A stretch of DNA of 64,000 nt from Croceimicrobium sp965658275 (GTDB lineage: Bacteria; Bacteroidota; Bacteroidia; Flavobacteriales; Schleiferiaceae): NCBI GenBank assembly GCA_965658275.1, contig CBFHRN010000002.1, forward strand, positions 49,753 through 113,752, in the 5' to 3' direction. Positions 49,727 to 58,370 of this stretch are shown in pieces (positions within the stretch are counted from its first letter, which is position 1; each line of letters opens with the position of its first letter). The position numbers were made by a program, and so were the translations under genes. Under the pieces are notes generated by a model that saw nothing but the letters and a program-made list of their open reading frames with translations, did not search any database and had not been told where the DNA came from.

Positions 49727-49909
49727 TTAATGGAATGGACATACATAGTCCGAAGCCTTATTGGCTACGATAATAGCAGTCGCATCATTATCAATTGCAC
49801 AAGTGCGGGCAACTTCATCATAAGTGATACCGTCAATATCCACACCGCTGTAGAATGCTGGAACATCAGCTTCAACATCTGCAGCACTTACGTTGTCATT
49901 AATTAACAA
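49727..49909 (-). CDS. Possible small protein of unknown function
   Basis: 60-residue acidic frame in the 342-bp gap between two operons. Its codons follow the purine-N-pyrimidine rhythm of real genes (runs of GAT, GTT, GAA, GCT, GGT), whereas the opposite-strand frame does not look coding. The product includes ADVEADVPAFYSGVDIDGIT and ends in a cysteine-containing tail. The start is unclear: TTG 49909 is used, but the frame stays open upstream to 49930. It ends 20 bp before a bidirectional terminator, as expected for a transcribed gene. I recognise no family. Confidence 0.45.
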   Translation of the reverse strand: MLINDNVSAADVEADVPAFYSGVDIDGITYDEVARTCAIDNDATAIIVANKASDYVCPFH

Positions 49910-49919
49910 TGGCCTTTTC

Positions 49920-49946
49920 TTAACAGTTCCTTAATATGACTGTTAA
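49920..49946. repeat. Inverted repeat TTAACAGT-N11-ACTGTTAA
   Basis: Perfect 8-bp arms at 49920-49927 and 49939-49946 with an 11-base spacer. It lies between the O-antigen ligase gene and the possible small gene, just upstream of the latter. No T run follows on either strand, so it is not a standard terminator; an operator-like site is possible. Confidence 0.45.
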
Positions 49947-49990
49947 AGTTTAAAAAGTAGGATGTTTTTTTTTGCTTAAAAAGCGGGAAA

Positions 49991-51421
49991 TCAAGACGCT
50001 ATTTCATTTTTCCTGGAATCAAGAAAAACTAAGAAAGCTGTGAATCCCCAGACAGGAAGAGTCGCCTTATCCATGTCGAGGAAGTTATTTAGGAAGCCAT
50101 GAGTCCAATAAGTAATCAGGCCTATGAGGCAGGCTAGAGCCAAAGCCTTCATATTTGGATCATTTGTTTTGTAATAAGCACTCATTCCTGTTCTCACCGA
50201 AAAGTAGACCAGTAGAAGCACTAATAGTAAGCCCATTATCCCTTGCTCGGCAAGAGGACCGATGTACTCGCTGTGCGCATTTCCCATATCGCCAGCATTA
50301 GTACTAATAATAGTTTTTTCAAAAGGCTTCTGATAGGGAGCATAAAGAAACATATAAGTACCTGGTCCATGACCCAGTACTGGCCGTTCTGCAAACATGC
50401 GAAAAGCTGACTTCCAACGATTTATCCGCTCCATATTAGAAGGATCGGTAGAAATATTACTGATAGACTCTACGTGCTCGCTTAAGTCGTCGCTACTAGT
50501 CGTGTCGTTTTTCTCGAAGCGCTTTGTAATATCATCCTGAAAATAGAATAAGACCCCAATACCTGCGGCAATCAGTAAATAAAATATCTCGCGACGGAGT
50601 TTAATCCAAACCATGAAGCCTGCTAAACCGGCTGCCACCAAGCTGAGCCAAGCTGCTCGAGTGTAGGATAGAATCACCCCAACTAATAGTATAAGTAAAA
50701 CCGTTCCCGCCAAAACCTTGCGATTAACATCCCATTTTATGGAAAATGTAAAGGCCGCTGCAATAGGAATATATAATGCTAATACCGCGCCATAAGAGGT
50801 GTGCTCCTTAAAAAAGGGGAACATTACCCAAACGGAGGCGTCCTTTGTAAATCCCCATTGTGCGTGAACAACTACCGTATAAATCACAACCGCAGCAAGG
50901 GGCAGCAAATAAAGCCAAAAGAATAAATAAGTGCGCTTTGCCGTGTAAAAGAGCTGGCTCATCACGTAAAAAAAGACGCTCACAAACCAAATACGAGCCA
51001 CCAAATATTTAGCACTAATCAATGGCATCTGGGAGGTCAAAGTGGTGACAAACATCCACAAAACTGAAGCTATTATGACCAACGAAAGGGGATGCCGGGC
51101 GATGCTTAAATCAAAATTTCCTTTGTAAAAGATTTTCGCAAAAAAAATGAGCATTATCCCAAACAAGAGAGGCTCTGTGGGTAAAGTGAATCCTATATGC
51201 AGCTGAGGGTCTAAGTAAAAGATACTAAGCGGTGTACTAAACACCACAAAATATAAGACCTTATCCAAAGCTAGAAAGGTCATTGTAACAATCAGCAAAG
51301 CCACAGGAATTAATAAAGCCCAATATTGCTCTGCAACAATAACGCCTACATTAAACAAGGCTGCAATAAAACCCGCTATGTAAATCGGTCTTTCGTCTTT
51401 ATTTATTTTCCACCAAGACAT
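49991..51421 (-). CDS. O-antigen ligase/polymerase family membrane protein
   Basis: 476-residue polytopic protein with about twelve hydrophobic segments. The large periplasmic loop with the Wzy_C/WaaL signature is in the second half: FAERPVLGHGPGTYMFLYAP, and MGNAHSEYIGPLAEQGIMGL with the key histidine. Such proteins join O-antigen to lipid A-core or polymerise repeat units. Both are plausible here beside a Wzz-like protein and a flippase. Its start overlaps the Wzz-like stop by 1 bp, so the two are co-translated. Confidence 0.85.
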   Translation of the reverse strand: MSWWKINKDERPIYIAGFIAALFNVGVIVAEQYWALLIPVALLIVTMTFLALDKVLYFVVFSTPLSIFYLDPQLHIGFTLPTEPLLFGIMLIFFAKIFYKGNFDLSIARHPLSLVIIASVLWMFVTTLTSQMPLISAKYLVARIWFVSVFFYVMSQLFYTAKRTYLFFWLYLLPLAAVVIYTVVVHAQWGFTKDASVWVMFPFFKEHTSYGAVLALYIPIAAAFTFSIKWDVNRKVLAGTVLLILLVGVILSYTRAAWLSLVAAGLAGFMVWIKLRREIFYLLIAAGIGVLFYFQDDITKRFEKNDTTSSDDLSEHVESISNISTDPSNMERINRWKSAFRMFAERPVLGHGPGTYMFLYAPYQKPFEKTIISTNAGDMGNAHSEYIGPLAEQGIMGLLLVLLLVYFSVRTGMSAYYKTNDPNMKALALACLIGLITYWTHGFLNNFLDMDKATLPVWGFTAFLVFLDSRKNEIAS

Positions 51422-52455
51422 TAGGCCTTTTGACGAGAACTACGAATGGTATCCCAAATAAGAATAGCAATAAGCGTTAGCGTAAAAGCACCCAGCATAC
51501 TCAGTGCCACTACTAACCAGCGAATAGGGTAGGTTTTTTTCTCGGCAGGATAGGCATTGTTTACTTTAAAAGTTGCCGGTAAGCTTTGCTCCACATCAAC
51601 CTTCGCTTGGTCATAGGCAGTTTTCAATTTTACCACTTCTTCTTTCAGGTAAACCAGCTCATCTCGAATGGAAACGTAGGTGCCGCCATATTTAGCCAGG
51701 GTATCTAACTTGGCCTCAATCTTGCGAATATTGGAGGGCGCAGCATTTTCTATAATAGCGGTAGCCAATTGCTCATTTAGCACGGAAGACTGTGCTTCGT
51801 AATCATGCACCCCTTTGTATCGGAGAATGGTCAATGAATCTTCTAAAACCTCTAGACTCTTTTTAAGGCTTAAGTACTCTCCCTCGATAATTCTTAATCC
51901 TTGCATAGCACGTTCTCGCTGAATGCGGTTTTTCACTTTATCCAATAAACGAACGATGTCATTGGCAATATCCGCAGCCATTTGAGGATCAGTATCTAAA
52001 ACATTAATCTCTACTGACATATACTCTGTTCTGCGAAATGAAATATTACTGGCAAAGGTTTTAAACAACTCGGTCACCACATACTTACCATCCTCATCAA
52101 TCTCATAGTGCTGTATAAGGTCAAACTTATTGATGATACTATCCCGAATTTCATCACTATATAAAATCTGAAGCAATTGCTCGGCCTCTTCTTCCTTTCC
52201 AAACTCCAAAATATCCTGTCCTCGCGTAGAAAACTTCTGAGGTAAGAGTGCTTTAGATAAACTATTAGTGGTTGATGGAAAAACCGTCACCGTTGATTCA
52301 AACTTTGGCTTAATAAAGGTAGGGCCACTAAAAATAGCCGCTAATACAGCCGCAACTAGTGAGACGATGAGTAAAGGCTTTCTCCAATTGAAGAGATAAA
52401 CAATCAAATTGGTTGAATCGAAAACTCGGTCTTCGTTAGTATTCTGTGAATCCAT
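51421..52455 (-). CDS. Wzz-family polysaccharide chain-length determinant-like protein
   Basis: 344-residue inner-membrane protein with the typical layout: short cytoplasmic start, first membrane segment (LLIVSLVAAVLAAIFSG), a long periplasmic part with coiled-coil helices (about 150-290), and a second segment (WLVVALSMLGAFTLTLIAIL) after a proline-containing stretch (NAYPAEKKTYPIRW). It has no C-terminal tyrosine kinase domain. It would set chain length of the polysaccharide made by the adjacent Wzy/WaaL-like protein. The flippase gene lies 43 bp upstream. Confidence 0.82.
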   Translation of the reverse strand: MDSQNTNEDRVFDSTNLIVYLFNWRKPLLIVSLVAAVLAAIFSGPTFIKPKFESTVTVFPSTTNSLSKALLPQKFSTRGQDILEFGKEEEAEQLLQILYSDEIRDSIINKFDLIQHYEIDEDGKYVVTELFKTFASNISFRRTEYMSVEINVLDTDPQMAADIANDIVRLLDKVKNRIQRERAMQGLRIIEGEYLSLKKSLEVLEDSLTILRYKGVHDYEAQSSVLNEQLATAIIENAAPSNIRKIEAKLDTLAKYGGTYVSIRDELVYLKEEVVKLKTAYDQAKVDVEQSLPATFKVNNAYPAEKKTYPIRWLVVALSMLGAFTLTLIAILIWDTIRSSRQKA

Positions 52456-52498
52456 ATAAATTGGTACTTAAGCCGGCAAAAATAGAAATAATCACCTG

Positions 52499-53941
52499 CT
52501 ATTCACCACTAAAACGCTTCCTGAGTAAATCTATTCCAGTTTGCCAAGCCAATAGTTTCCAAAAGAAGACCGAAAGAACAGACACAGAAGCAATCGATAG
52601 CATTTTAATCCACCATTCCCAATCCATATACGTATGAATAAAATAGGCCCCTAGCACAGCCTGTAGGCTGAAAGCGATAAAACGCCAGAAAAAATTAAAG
52701 CCCCAATGAATAGACGCCTGTTTAAAACTGTAAAAAGCCTGGGCTACTGCACTTAAACTTTGAGTAGAAAGGGTTGCAAATGCGGCTCCCTGCGCTCCAT
52801 ACTTAGGAATTAGAAATGCATTTAGGATAATATTTAGCACAAATCCACCGAAAGCTATTCCGTTTAAAAGGGTTAAACTCCCCTTTGCCGTGAGCATAGT
52901 TCCAAATACATAAGTCGTCCCAAAAGCTAAAGAGGAGAAGATTAGCCATTTTAAAAGAATAGAGCTCTCCTCGCCGTGTTCAATATAAAGTGTGGTCATC
53001 AGGGCATCTGACTCGAAAAAAGCAGCCAAAGCAATGCTAAGGCTCATCACATAGATCATCACAAAAGCCAGCTTTGCTAAATCGCTCACCGATTCCTGTT
53101 TAGCAAACAAAGTAGCGAACATTGGCAGCAGAATTACCGAAAACAGATAGGCTGGCTGATTTAAAGCATCTAAAAGACGGAAAGCTTGCGCGTAAATCCC
53201 AGTTTCCTGCTCTCCTACAATCTGTTGTAACATCACGCTGTCAACCCTTGTGTATAATGCCATCAAAAAGATAAGCAAAGCATAGGGCAAACTAGAGTTT
53301 AGGCGAGTTTTAAATTTGGTTAAACGAAAATGGGGTTTGAAATAAGGAACCTTCCAAAGAATAAGGGCCGTAGCCAAAAGAGCTGAAAAACCAAAACTTA
53401 CCGTTTGTAAAATGGCAAAGATTTCTATGGTTATCCCACCGGTGTAGAAGTAAAGAAAGTAACCCGCTAACAAAACCATTAAAGTTTTATCCAGGATACT
53501 AAAAAAGGCATCCCATTTAAAAAGGTGCAGGCCCGCTAAATGGGACCTTAAGAAGAAAAGAGCGGAACTAAATACTTGGGCTAGGCTTAACCAAATCAGA
53601 ATATTGGAGGCCTGATCCCAGTACCCCATAAAAACCCCTAGAACCAACGCTAGAACAAAATAGAATAAGCCCAAAGAAAGTTTGAGTAGAAAGAGCTCCG
53701 AGAAATGGCGCGCCAAGGTATTGGGGTCTTGAGCGATTTCTCGGTTGGAATAATGCGCTAAACCTAGGTCCAATATGATATTAAATATCATTACAAAACT
53801 GAGCATTGCGGCATACAAACCATAAGACTCGGCACCCACTTGGTTCTGAACTTCCAAGTCGATGCCAAAAATCCAAACTGGCTTTACCAGTAAATTCACA
53901 AATAAGAGCAGGGCCAAGCTGCCTACAAATTTCTTTTGCAT
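52499..53941 (-). CDS. Polysaccharide flippase (Wzx/MATE-like)
   Basis: 480-residue protein with about 12-14 membrane segments, of the oligosaccharidyl-lipid flippase type. The N-terminal region KKFVGSLALLLFVNLLVKPV, AESYGLYAAMLSFVMIFNII and LDLGLAHYSNREIAQ is typical of Wzx, and the second half has GAQGAAFATLSTQSLSAVAQ. It would flip lipid-linked sugar units across the inner membrane. It is first in the minus-strand set with the Wzz-like and ligase genes. Divergent from the glycosyltransferase gene; TACCTTCG on the minus strand (53957-53964) is one base off a -7 box. Confidence 0.88.
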   Translation of the reverse strand: MQKKFVGSLALLLFVNLLVKPVWIFGIDLEVQNQVGAESYGLYAAMLSFVMIFNIILDLGLAHYSNREIAQDPNTLARHFSELFLLKLSLGLFYFVLALVLGVFMGYWDQASNILIWLSLAQVFSSALFFLRSHLAGLHLFKWDAFFSILDKTLMVLLAGYFLYFYTGGITIEIFAILQTVSFGFSALLATALILWKVPYFKPHFRLTKFKTRLNSSLPYALLIFLMALYTRVDSVMLQQIVGEQETGIYAQAFRLLDALNQPAYLFSVILLPMFATLFAKQESVSDLAKLAFVMIYVMSLSIALAAFFESDALMTTLYIEHGEESSILLKWLIFSSLAFGTTYVFGTMLTAKGSLTLLNGIAFGGFVLNIILNAFLIPKYGAQGAAFATLSTQSLSAVAQAFYSFKQASIHWGFNFFWRFIAFSLQAVLGAYFIHTYMDWEWWIKMLSIASVSVLSVFFWKLLAWQTGIDLLRKRFSGE

Positions 53942-53981
53942 AGGATTTTCGCTAAGCGAAGGTAATGAATAAGAGAGGCTC

Positions 53982-53989
53982 TATCTTTG
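53982..53989 (+). promoter_or_regulatory. -7 promoter box for the glycosyltransferase gene
   Basis: TATCTTTG matches TAnnTTTG exactly and is followed by TAGC and then the GTG start at 53994, predicting a leaderless message that begins with GUG. Confidence 0.6.
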
Positions 53990-53993
53990 TAGC

Positions 53994-55112
53994 GTGAAGA
54001 TAGCGATCAATACGCGATTTTTATTGTCTGGGAAGCTCGAAGGCATTGGTCAATTTACCGCTGAAATATTTAAGCGGCTGAGCCAACAACACCCTGAAGT
54101 AGAATGGGTTTTCCTTTTTGACCGCCCCTTTGATCCCGAATTTAAATTTGGTGAGAATGTGCGAATGGTATCATTATTCCCGCCTACCAGGCATGCTTTT
54201 CTGTGGCATATCTGGTTTCAGTACAGTCTCAAAAATTTCTTGAAAAAGGAAAAACCAGATTTATTCATTTCTCCCGACGGCTTCCTGCCACTAGGTTTAA
54301 AAATAAATAGCCTAGCCGTTATTCATGATTTAAACTTCAGCCACCAACCTAAAAACCTTCCACCGATAGCCGGCAAATACATGAGGCATTTCTTCCCCAA
54401 GTATGCCAAAGAGGCCACTCGAATTGCCACGGTATCGGAGTTTTGCAGGAAGGACATTGCTAAAACCTATGCGGTTTCCCAGGAAAAAATTGACTTGATA
54501 TACAATGGTGTAAATCCCCAAATTAAGTCTCAGCCCGGCCTAGATAAAGGTTTGCTAAGAACAAAAACGAGCAAGGGAAAGCCTTATTTCATTTTTGTGG
54601 GTGCTTTAAATCCACGGAAAAACCTCGAAGGGATGCTCGCCGGCTATGAGCAATACCGAAGAGCTGGTGGCCAAGCGCATTTTATCCTTGTTGGGGAAGA
54701 AATGCTATTACGGCCAGAAATGAAAAAGGCCTTTACCAATAGTCCCTTTCAGAAGGACATTCACTTTACGGGACGGCTCTCCAACGAGGACTTAGCTGAT
54801 TACATCAGTGGGGCTCAAGCATTATGTCTATGCTCTCATTTTGAAGGCTTTGGCATCCCAATCCTGGAAGCATTCCAATGTAAAACCGCGCTCATTTGCG
54901 CCAATAATACAGCTATGCCTGAAATTGCTGGAGACGCTGCCTTATACTGCGATTCCTATGATCCTGCAACAATTGGAGCGGCCATGCTACGCAGTGAAGA
55001 TGTCGAAACGCGGGAAAGCCTTATTACTTTAGGAACGGAAAGATTGACCAAGTTTTCATGGGATAAAAGCGCGGCGATGATGTGGGACAGTATTCAAAAG
55101 ACCATCGCTTAA
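53994..55112 (+). CDS. GT4-family glycosyltransferase
   Basis: 372-residue GT-B fold glycosyltransferase. The N-terminal half begins KIAINTRFLLSGKLEGIGQF. The hinge block is KPYFIFVGALNPRKNLEGML, and the donor-binding ExxxxxxxE motif is in CSHFEGFGIPILEAFQCKTA, with NNTAMPEIAGDAALYCD after it. The sugar and acceptor are unknown; proximity to flippase and ligase suggests surface polysaccharide. The start is GTG, chosen because the next in-frame ATG would remove the conserved first strand. It overlaps rnhB by 1 bp (TAATG). Confidence 0.9.
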   Translation: MKIAINTRFLLSGKLEGIGQFTAEIFKRLSQQHPEVEWVFLFDRPFDPEFKFGENVRMVSLFPPTRHAFLWHIWFQYSLKNFLKKEKPDLFISPDGFLPLGLKINSLAVIHDLNFSHQPKNLPPIAGKYMRHFFPKYAKEATRIATVSEFCRKDIAKTYAVSQEKIDLIYNGVNPQIKSQPGLDKGLLRTKTSKGKPYFIFVGALNPRKNLEGMLAGYEQYRRAGGQAHFILVGEEMLLRPEMKKAFTNSPFQKDIHFTGRLSNEDLADYISGAQALCLCSHFEGFGIPILEAFQCKTALICANNTAMPEIAGDAALYCDSYDPATIGAAMLRSEDVETRESLITLGTERLTKFSWDKSAAMMWDSIQKTIA

Positions 55113-55723
55113 TGGCGCGCTTGCGAAACTTTAAATTGAAAGGTAAAATCGAGGCTGGTTGTGATGAAGCAGGGCGTGGATGTTTGGCCGGTCCCGTTTA
55201 TGCGGCGGCCGTAATTCTTCCTAAAAACTTTAAACATCCTCTTTTAGACGACTCCAAAAAACTTACCGAAAAACAAAGACTGGAGCTTCGTGTAGTTATC
55301 GAAAAAAAAGCAAGTGCCTGGGCGGTGGCCTCAGTAAGCCCTGCAGAGATAGACGAAATCAACATCCTAAAGGCAAGTTTTTTGGCCATGCACCGGGCGA
55401 TTGACCAGCTCAAAATCCGACCTCAACACTTGTTGATTGACGGGAACCGTTTTACGCCTTATACCGGTATCGAGCACAGCTGTGAAATTAAGGGCGATGG
55501 CCGCTTTAAAAATATTGCGGCAGCTTCGATTTTGGCTAAAACCTACCGTGACGATTACATGGCAAAAATTGCTCAAGAGCATCCAGAATACAATTGGCAT
55601 CAAAACAAGGGTTACCCGACCAAAGCGCACCGAGAAGCTATTAAGAAGTACGGAGCGAGCGTCTATCACCGGAAAAGCTTTCGGCTACTTCCCGAACAAT
55701 TATGTCTACCTTTCGACAAATAA
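55112..55723 (+). CDS. rnhB: Ribonuclease HII
   Basis: Removes ribonucleotides and RNA primers from DNA duplexes. The start is ATG 55112 (MARLRNFKLKGKIEAGCDEA), overlapping the glycosyltransferase stop; an upstream GTG at 55082 adds ten unmatched residues. Active-site carboxylates: Asp and Glu in GCDEAGRGCLAGPVYAAAV, Asp in HLLIDGNRFTPY, and Asp in SILAKTYRDDYM. HPEYNWHQNKGYPTKAHREA is the family C-terminal block. Length 203 is normal. Confidence 0.96.
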   Translation: MARLRNFKLKGKIEAGCDEAGRGCLAGPVYAAAVILPKNFKHPLLDDSKKLTEKQRLELRVVIEKKASAWAVASVSPAEIDEINILKASFLAMHRAIDQLKIRPQHLLIDGNRFTPYTGIEHSCEIKGDGRFKNIAAASILAKTYRDDYMAKIAQEHPEYNWHQNKGYPTKAHREAIKKYGASVYHRKSFRLLPEQLCLPFDK

Positions 55724-55729
55724 TCTTCC

Positions 55730-55737
55730 TACTTTTG
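55730..55737 (+). promoter_or_regulatory. -7 promoter box for the propeller lipoprotein gene
   Basis: TACTTTTG matches TAnnTTTG exactly and ends 14 bases before the ATG at 55752, in the short gap after rnhB. It supports that ATG as the true start. Confidence 0.55.
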
Positions 55738-55751
55738 TTCAAACTCTACTC

Positions 55752-58370
55752 ATGAAACTCAAGCTCGGAATTTCTTTCGGACTACTCTTGTTTATTGTAA
55801 GCTGCAAGGAGGCTGCCAAACCGTCCTTAAGTCTCGAAAAGGCCATCCCTTCCAATACGGTTTGGATGATGGAGGTAAATGACTGGGAAGAGCTATCAGC
55901 CAAAAAAGACTTATCGCGCCCTTACCAGCAAATCAGCCAACTCGATTTAATTCAAGATTTTGAGAATCATTTAACCGCTATCCAAGAGGGATTAGAGGCG
56001 GAAAGCACTAAGACTTTCCTACAACAGAGTGAATTGTTCTTGGTGAATATGATTAGCGGAGCAGAACGATACAACTGGCTTTTGCTAGCCAAAACTCCGA
56101 GCGAAATTGGAGCACGATTAAAGTCAAGTTTAGAAGCCCGATCTGGGATTGAAAAACAAGAGTATTCAAATGAAGCTATTTACTACCTGCCACTAAATCA
56201 GGAGCAAAATCTCTACTTCTATCAAAAAGATGAATTGATTTTGGTAAGCGGAACACGTCTTTGCTTAGAGTCCTCCTTGCGCCAAATGCAGAGTGACAAT
56301 AGCATGCAAGAGCTCAAAGAGCTGAGTCAAATTCGGCAAACACGCAATCAAGATGCTCCAGCCAACCTCTACTTAAATTTAGCTAAAGCTGATGACTATC
56401 TCAACAGCTTTTTAATCCAAAACCAAATGGGTTTTTTAGAAGAACATGGCAATTGGCTTAGCCTCGACCTAGACGCCGAAGGCCAGGACATCATTGCTAC
56501 GGGACTGCTAAACCATCCATCTAGTCAAGCGTATTACCCTTCTGTTTTTAAGGACTTAAAAGCCGACAATATCGAGGCGCAGTCTATCATTCCGCAGAAC
56601 ATTGCACAATGGACCCATTTAAGTATTGGCGGCATTGGTCAGTATCAAAGAGCTTTTGAAAGCTACTTGGAACAAAAAGGAAGTATCAATCAATATGAAA
56701 ATTTAATCGACAAGCTGCCCGAAGGCATTAAGGAAGACTTGCAAGGCATTATTGATAATGAAATTGGCACTTTTGAAGCCGGCCGTAACAATGAACGTAG
56801 TTTTCATTTTGCCTATTTCAACTTCAGAGATCTGGAGCTTTGCCAGCAAAGTCTAGAAATCTACTCAGACAGCAGTTTCATCGAGGGCTACCGAGGGCAT
56901 ATCATCCGAAAATTAAAAGCTCAGAATGTACTTGCTCGTTTATACGGAGACTTGTTTACCAACATACACCACCCTTATTATTCCCTACAAGGAAACTACG
57001 TATTGCTTTGCGATGATATTGCTGCTCTTAAAGTGGCCCTGAATGACATCTTAGACAATAAAACTTTAGATCGATTGGATTCTTATCAGAGTCTACAAAA
57101 TCAACTTCCTGGGAAAGCTCATATCCAAGTGGTTTATGGTTATCCCGAATGGATACCCAACCGAAAAGCAGATTTCGAAAAATCCCTGTCCGCAGAACTC
57201 AACCTCAAACAAGATAGCCTAAGCACCGTGCGTTGGGGTATATTTCAAGTTCGTGCAAATCATGACCGAAGCTTTGTTTCGGCTATGATTCGTGAAGAAA
57301 AGCCCATTCAAGAAAAAATTGTGCGCCAATGGAGCACCCAAATTTCAGCAAGTCTGGAAGGAGAGCCCCAATTCCTTCGAAATCACAACACTAATAAGTT
57401 AGACATAGCCATTTGTGATGAAAACAACACGCTTTACTTAATCTCCCGAAAGGGCGAAATTTATTGGCAAAAGTCCTTAGATGGGCCGATAATCGGGGAA
57501 ATTAAGCAGTTGGACATCTATAAAAACAACAAATTGCAAATGGCATTTAACACAGCCCATTCTTTGTATGTTTTGGACCGACTTGGACGAGATGTGGAAG
57601 GGTTTCCTGTGAAGTTGGAAGCCGAAGCAACGGCACCAATGGGACTCTTTAATTATGATGCAGCGAGGAATTACCGCTTGGTTGTGCCCTGTGGCCCCAA
57701 GTTGTTCAATTACAATGTAGATGGTAAAGCCGTTAAAGGGTGGAACTTTAAAAAAGCAGAAGCGGATATTATTTCAGAACCTCAACACTTTAGTGTTGGA
57801 GGCAAGGATATTATTGTTTGCCTTTCAGCGGATGGAAAGCTTTTCCAATTAAATCGTCGTGGGGAAGAGCGCTTCCAAGTAGCTGAAAAAATTGAAGAGC
57901 TAAAAACCAGTTTCTACCTAAAGGAAGGTAAAAGCCTAAAAGAAAGTGAGCTAATAGCTGGAAGTAATTCTGGGAAAATGTATGTGATAAAGCCTGAGGG
58001 ACAAGTGGATGCCATTTACCTAGATCAAGCCCACCCTGCCGACCACCTCATATTTTTTGAAGACCGTTATATTTTTAGTGATGATGAAGGGCTTTTTGTG
58101 AAGGATGACCGGAAACCTTTTAGCGCTAGCCTGGAGGACGATATAAGCAGTAAGCCAAAGGCTATGATTTTAAACAATCGTTTCTACGTCGCTGCCTTTT
58201 CCGCCAAAGCGGAAGAAATTAGACTCTTTAATGAAGATGGTGAGCTTGTTGATGGATTTCCAGTATTTGCACAAGGTCCCTTTGACATGGGATCTTTGAA
58301 CCGAGATAAAAACCTCAACATTGTTACCTATAGCAGCGATGGCACCTTAATTTGCTATCGTTTACGCTAG
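55752..58370 (+). CDS. Large lipoprotein with DUF3352-like and beta-propeller regions
   Basis: 872 residues from ATG 55752; the same frame is open upstream, but that part is antigenic noise across rnhB. The start MKLKLGISFGLLLFIVSCKE is a lipoprotein signal with cysteine 18. Residues about 25-550 resemble DUF3352-type proteins of unknown role (IPSNTVWMMEVNDWEEL, LILVSGTRLCLESSL-like segments). The last 250 residues look like propeller blades (KLDIAICDENNTLYLISRKG, GSNSGKMYVIKPEG, NIVTYSSDGTLICYRLR). Envelope location is inferred; function unknown. Its stop shares CTAG (58367-58370) with the convergent gene. Confidence 0.8.
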   Translation: MKLKLGISFGLLLFIVSCKEAAKPSLSLEKAIPSNTVWMMEVNDWEELSAKKDLSRPYQQISQLDLIQDFENHLTAIQEGLEAESTKTFLQQSELFLVNMISGAERYNWLLLAKTPSEIGARLKSSLEARSGIEKQEYSNEAIYYLPLNQEQNLYFYQKDELILVSGTRLCLESSLRQMQSDNSMQELKELSQIRQTRNQDAPANLYLNLAKADDYLNSFLIQNQMGFLEEHGNWLSLDLDAEGQDIIATGLLNHPSSQAYYPSVFKDLKADNIEAQSIIPQNIAQWTHLSIGGIGQYQRAFESYLEQKGSINQYENLIDKLPEGIKEDLQGIIDNEIGTFEAGRNNERSFHFAYFNFRDLELCQQSLEIYSDSSFIEGYRGHIIRKLKAQNVLARLYGDLFTNIHHPYYSLQGNYVLLCDDIAALKVALNDILDNKTLDRLDSYQSLQNQLPGKAHIQVVYGYPEWIPNRKADFEKSLSAELNLKQDSLSTVRWGIFQVRANHDRSFVSAMIREEKPIQEKIVRQWSTQISASLEGEPQFLRNHNTNKLDIAICDENNTLYLISRKGEIYWQKSLDGPIIGEIKQLDIYKNNKLQMAFNTAHSLYVLDRLGRDVEGFPVKLEAEATAPMGLFNYDAARNYRLVVPCGPKLFNYNVDGKAVKGWNFKKAEADIISEPQHFSVGGKDIIVCLSADGKLFQLNRRGEERFQVAEKIEELKTSFYLKEGKSLKESELIAGSNSGKMYVIKPEGQVDAIYLDQAHPADHLIFFEDRYIFSDDEGLFVKDDRKPFSASLEDDISSKPKAMILNNRFYVAAFSAKAEEIRLFNEDGELVDGFPVFAQGPFDMGSLNRDKNLNIVTYSSDGTLICYRLR

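Noticed and set aside
49712..49906. Plus-strand frame of 64 residues opposite the possible small gene
   Set aside because: Its codon pattern does not look coding, while the minus-strand frame over the same bases does.
55437..55751. Upstream extension of the propeller lipoprotein frame by 105 residues
   Set aside because: It runs through rnhB in another frame, shows no family resemblance, and would bury the lipoprotein signal. The -7 box and signal at 55752 fix the start there.
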